From positions 62,001-126,000 of the forward strand of contig NZ_BARG01000054.1 of the NCBI RefSeq assembly GCF_000376565.1: a stretch of DNA of 64,000 nt, written 5' to 3'. Source of the DNA: Streptomyces hokutonensis. Lineage in GTDB: Bacteria > Actinomycetota > Actinomycetes > Streptomycetales > Streptomycetaceae. Below, in pieces: positions 63,465-64,000 of this stretch. The stretch's first letter is position 1, and every line of letters begins with the position of its first letter. A program made the translations under genes and the position numbers. Under the pieces are notes generated by a model that saw only the letters and a program-made list of their open reading frames with translations, had not been told where the DNA came from and did not search any database.

Positions 63465-63833
63465 GTGCAACTCGAAGCGCACGCCCCGTCCGTACCGCCT
63501 TCCGAAACGATCCCCCCGCCCGGCCTCACGGAGGACTCCACCTTGACTCCGCTCACTGCGCTCACCGCGCTCGACGACGCCATCGAGAACCTCGGCGTGC
63601 CCGTCCCCTGCCGTTCCTACGACCCGGAGGTCTTCTTCGCCGAGTCGCCGGCCGATGTCGAGTACGCCAAGTCCCTCTGCCGCACCTGCCCGCTGATCGA
63701 GGCCTGCCTCGCGGGCGCCAAGGAGCGGCGTGAGCCCTGGGGCGTCTGGGGTGGCGAGCTCTTCGTCCAGGGTGTCGTCGTGGCCCGCAAGCGGCCGCGT
63801 GGCCGTCCGCGCAAGAACCCGGTCACGGCATGA
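63465..63833 (+). CDS. wblC: WblC (WhiB7-type) Fe-S antibiotic-resistance regulator
   Basis: This 122-residue protein has the four cluster Cys C49, C72, C75 and C81 (PCRSYDPEVFF; LCRTCPLIEAC), the turn PWGVWGGE at 91-98, and the AT-hook RGRPRKN at 112-118. All are WhiB7 hallmarks. It activates ribosome-protection and drug-efflux genes by binding the housekeeping sigma factor and AT-rich DNA beside the -35. GTG 63465 is behind GAGGAAG. The preceding 600 bp hold a promoter, uORF and attenuator. The stop overlaps the next start by 4 nt. Confidence 0.96.
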   Translation: MQLEAHAPSVPPSETIPPPGLTEDSTLTPLTALTALDDAIENLGVPVPCRSYDPEVFFAESPADVEYAKSLCRTCPLIEACLAGAKERREPWGVWGGELFVQGVVVARKRPRGRPRKNPVTA

Positions 63834-64000
63834 ACACCACCCTCGGAACGATCGACCGCCCCCTCACGCACGACCCCAAGAAGCAGGCCCCGATGAAGCC
63901 GTCCACTCCCAGCGAGCCCGCGGGCTCCGCGATCCCAGACTTCACCACTCCGGGTGCGACCGAGTCGCGCCAGAACAGGACCCGAGAGATGCAACTCATT
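63830..64000 (+). CDS. Hypothetical protein overlapping wblC (3' end outside window)
   Basis: The first 57 codons are visible, starting ATG 63830 as MNTTLGTIDRPLTHDPKKQA and continuing with a Ser/Pro/Glu-rich stretch to MQLI at the window edge. It overlaps the wblC stop (ATGA), so it is co-translated. No domain is visible. In-frame ATG 63893 and 63989 could be later starts. The N-terminal part looks disordered. Confidence 0.6.
   Translation, partial: MNTTLGTIDRPLTHDPKKQAPMKPSTPSEPAGSAIPDFTTPGATESRQNRTREMQLI

Overview
This is a high-GC actinobacterial chromosome segment, almost certainly Streptomyces. The evidence is the GC-saturated third codon positions, frequent GTG starts, 4-nt ATGA/GTGA gene overlaps, Streptomyces-type dispersed palindromic repeats, and a wblC (whiB7) locus. 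I see no rRNA, tRNA, CRISPR array, prophage, intact transposase or antibiotic cluster. It reads as core chromosome with a few accessory inserts. Both ends cut a gene.

Region 1 (1-14.6 kb) follows, from memory, the Mycobacterium tuberculosis Rv1207-Rv1239c order: folP2-like gene (cut by the left edge), DivIVA-domain membrane protein, tag glycosylase, DUF3117, O-methyltransferase, then the envelope-stress set sigE - rseA - htrA - tatB. Next come mrp (Fe-S carrier ATPase), a DUF1003 membrane protein overlapping a soluble MgtE-N/CBS protein, a lipoprotein and corA.

Region 2 (14.7-21.7 kb) holds a SUFU-domain protein, an MFS exporter with a readable promoter, a zinc-ribbon-like protein, a PHP phosphoesterase, a MarC membrane protein, a 50-residue conserved protein, a NYN RNase-like protein and an alpha/beta hydrolase.

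Region 3 (21.8-31.1 kb) resembles Rv3211-Rv3207c: a DEAD-box helicase with a very long Ala/Arg/Lys repeat tail and apparently a CTG start, a ferritin-like protein, a MITE-like element lying exactly between two stop codons, DUF3107, TetR, hydrolase, and a DUF3152 protein with a metzincin-like motif and a 10-residue tandem repeat.

Region 4 (31.1-42.1 kb) is accessory. A peptide ABC importer operon (binding protein, two permeases, fused double ATPase) sits behind a short Cys-containing leader peptide. It is followed by an overlapping operon of PelF-like glycosyltransferase, membrane protein, sugar epimerase and spherulin-4/GH135-like protein, read here as a candidate Pel-like amino-sugar exopolysaccharide module. 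This is the best candidate for an undescribed system in the window.

Region 5 (42.2-64 kb) resumes the Rv3206c-Rv3197A order: moeZ, two secreted TAP-type hydrolases, a pseudokinase-flippase membrane protein, an alkyltransferase-like protein, the AdnA-AdnB helicase-nuclease, an M20 dipeptidase, nudC, mycoredoxin, uvrD2 and wblC. The wblC control region is readable in full: AT-rich element next to the -35, promoter, uORF, intrinsic attenuator, then the gene. Two genes (O-methyltransferase, DEAD-box helicase) can only be completed with non-standard start codons.
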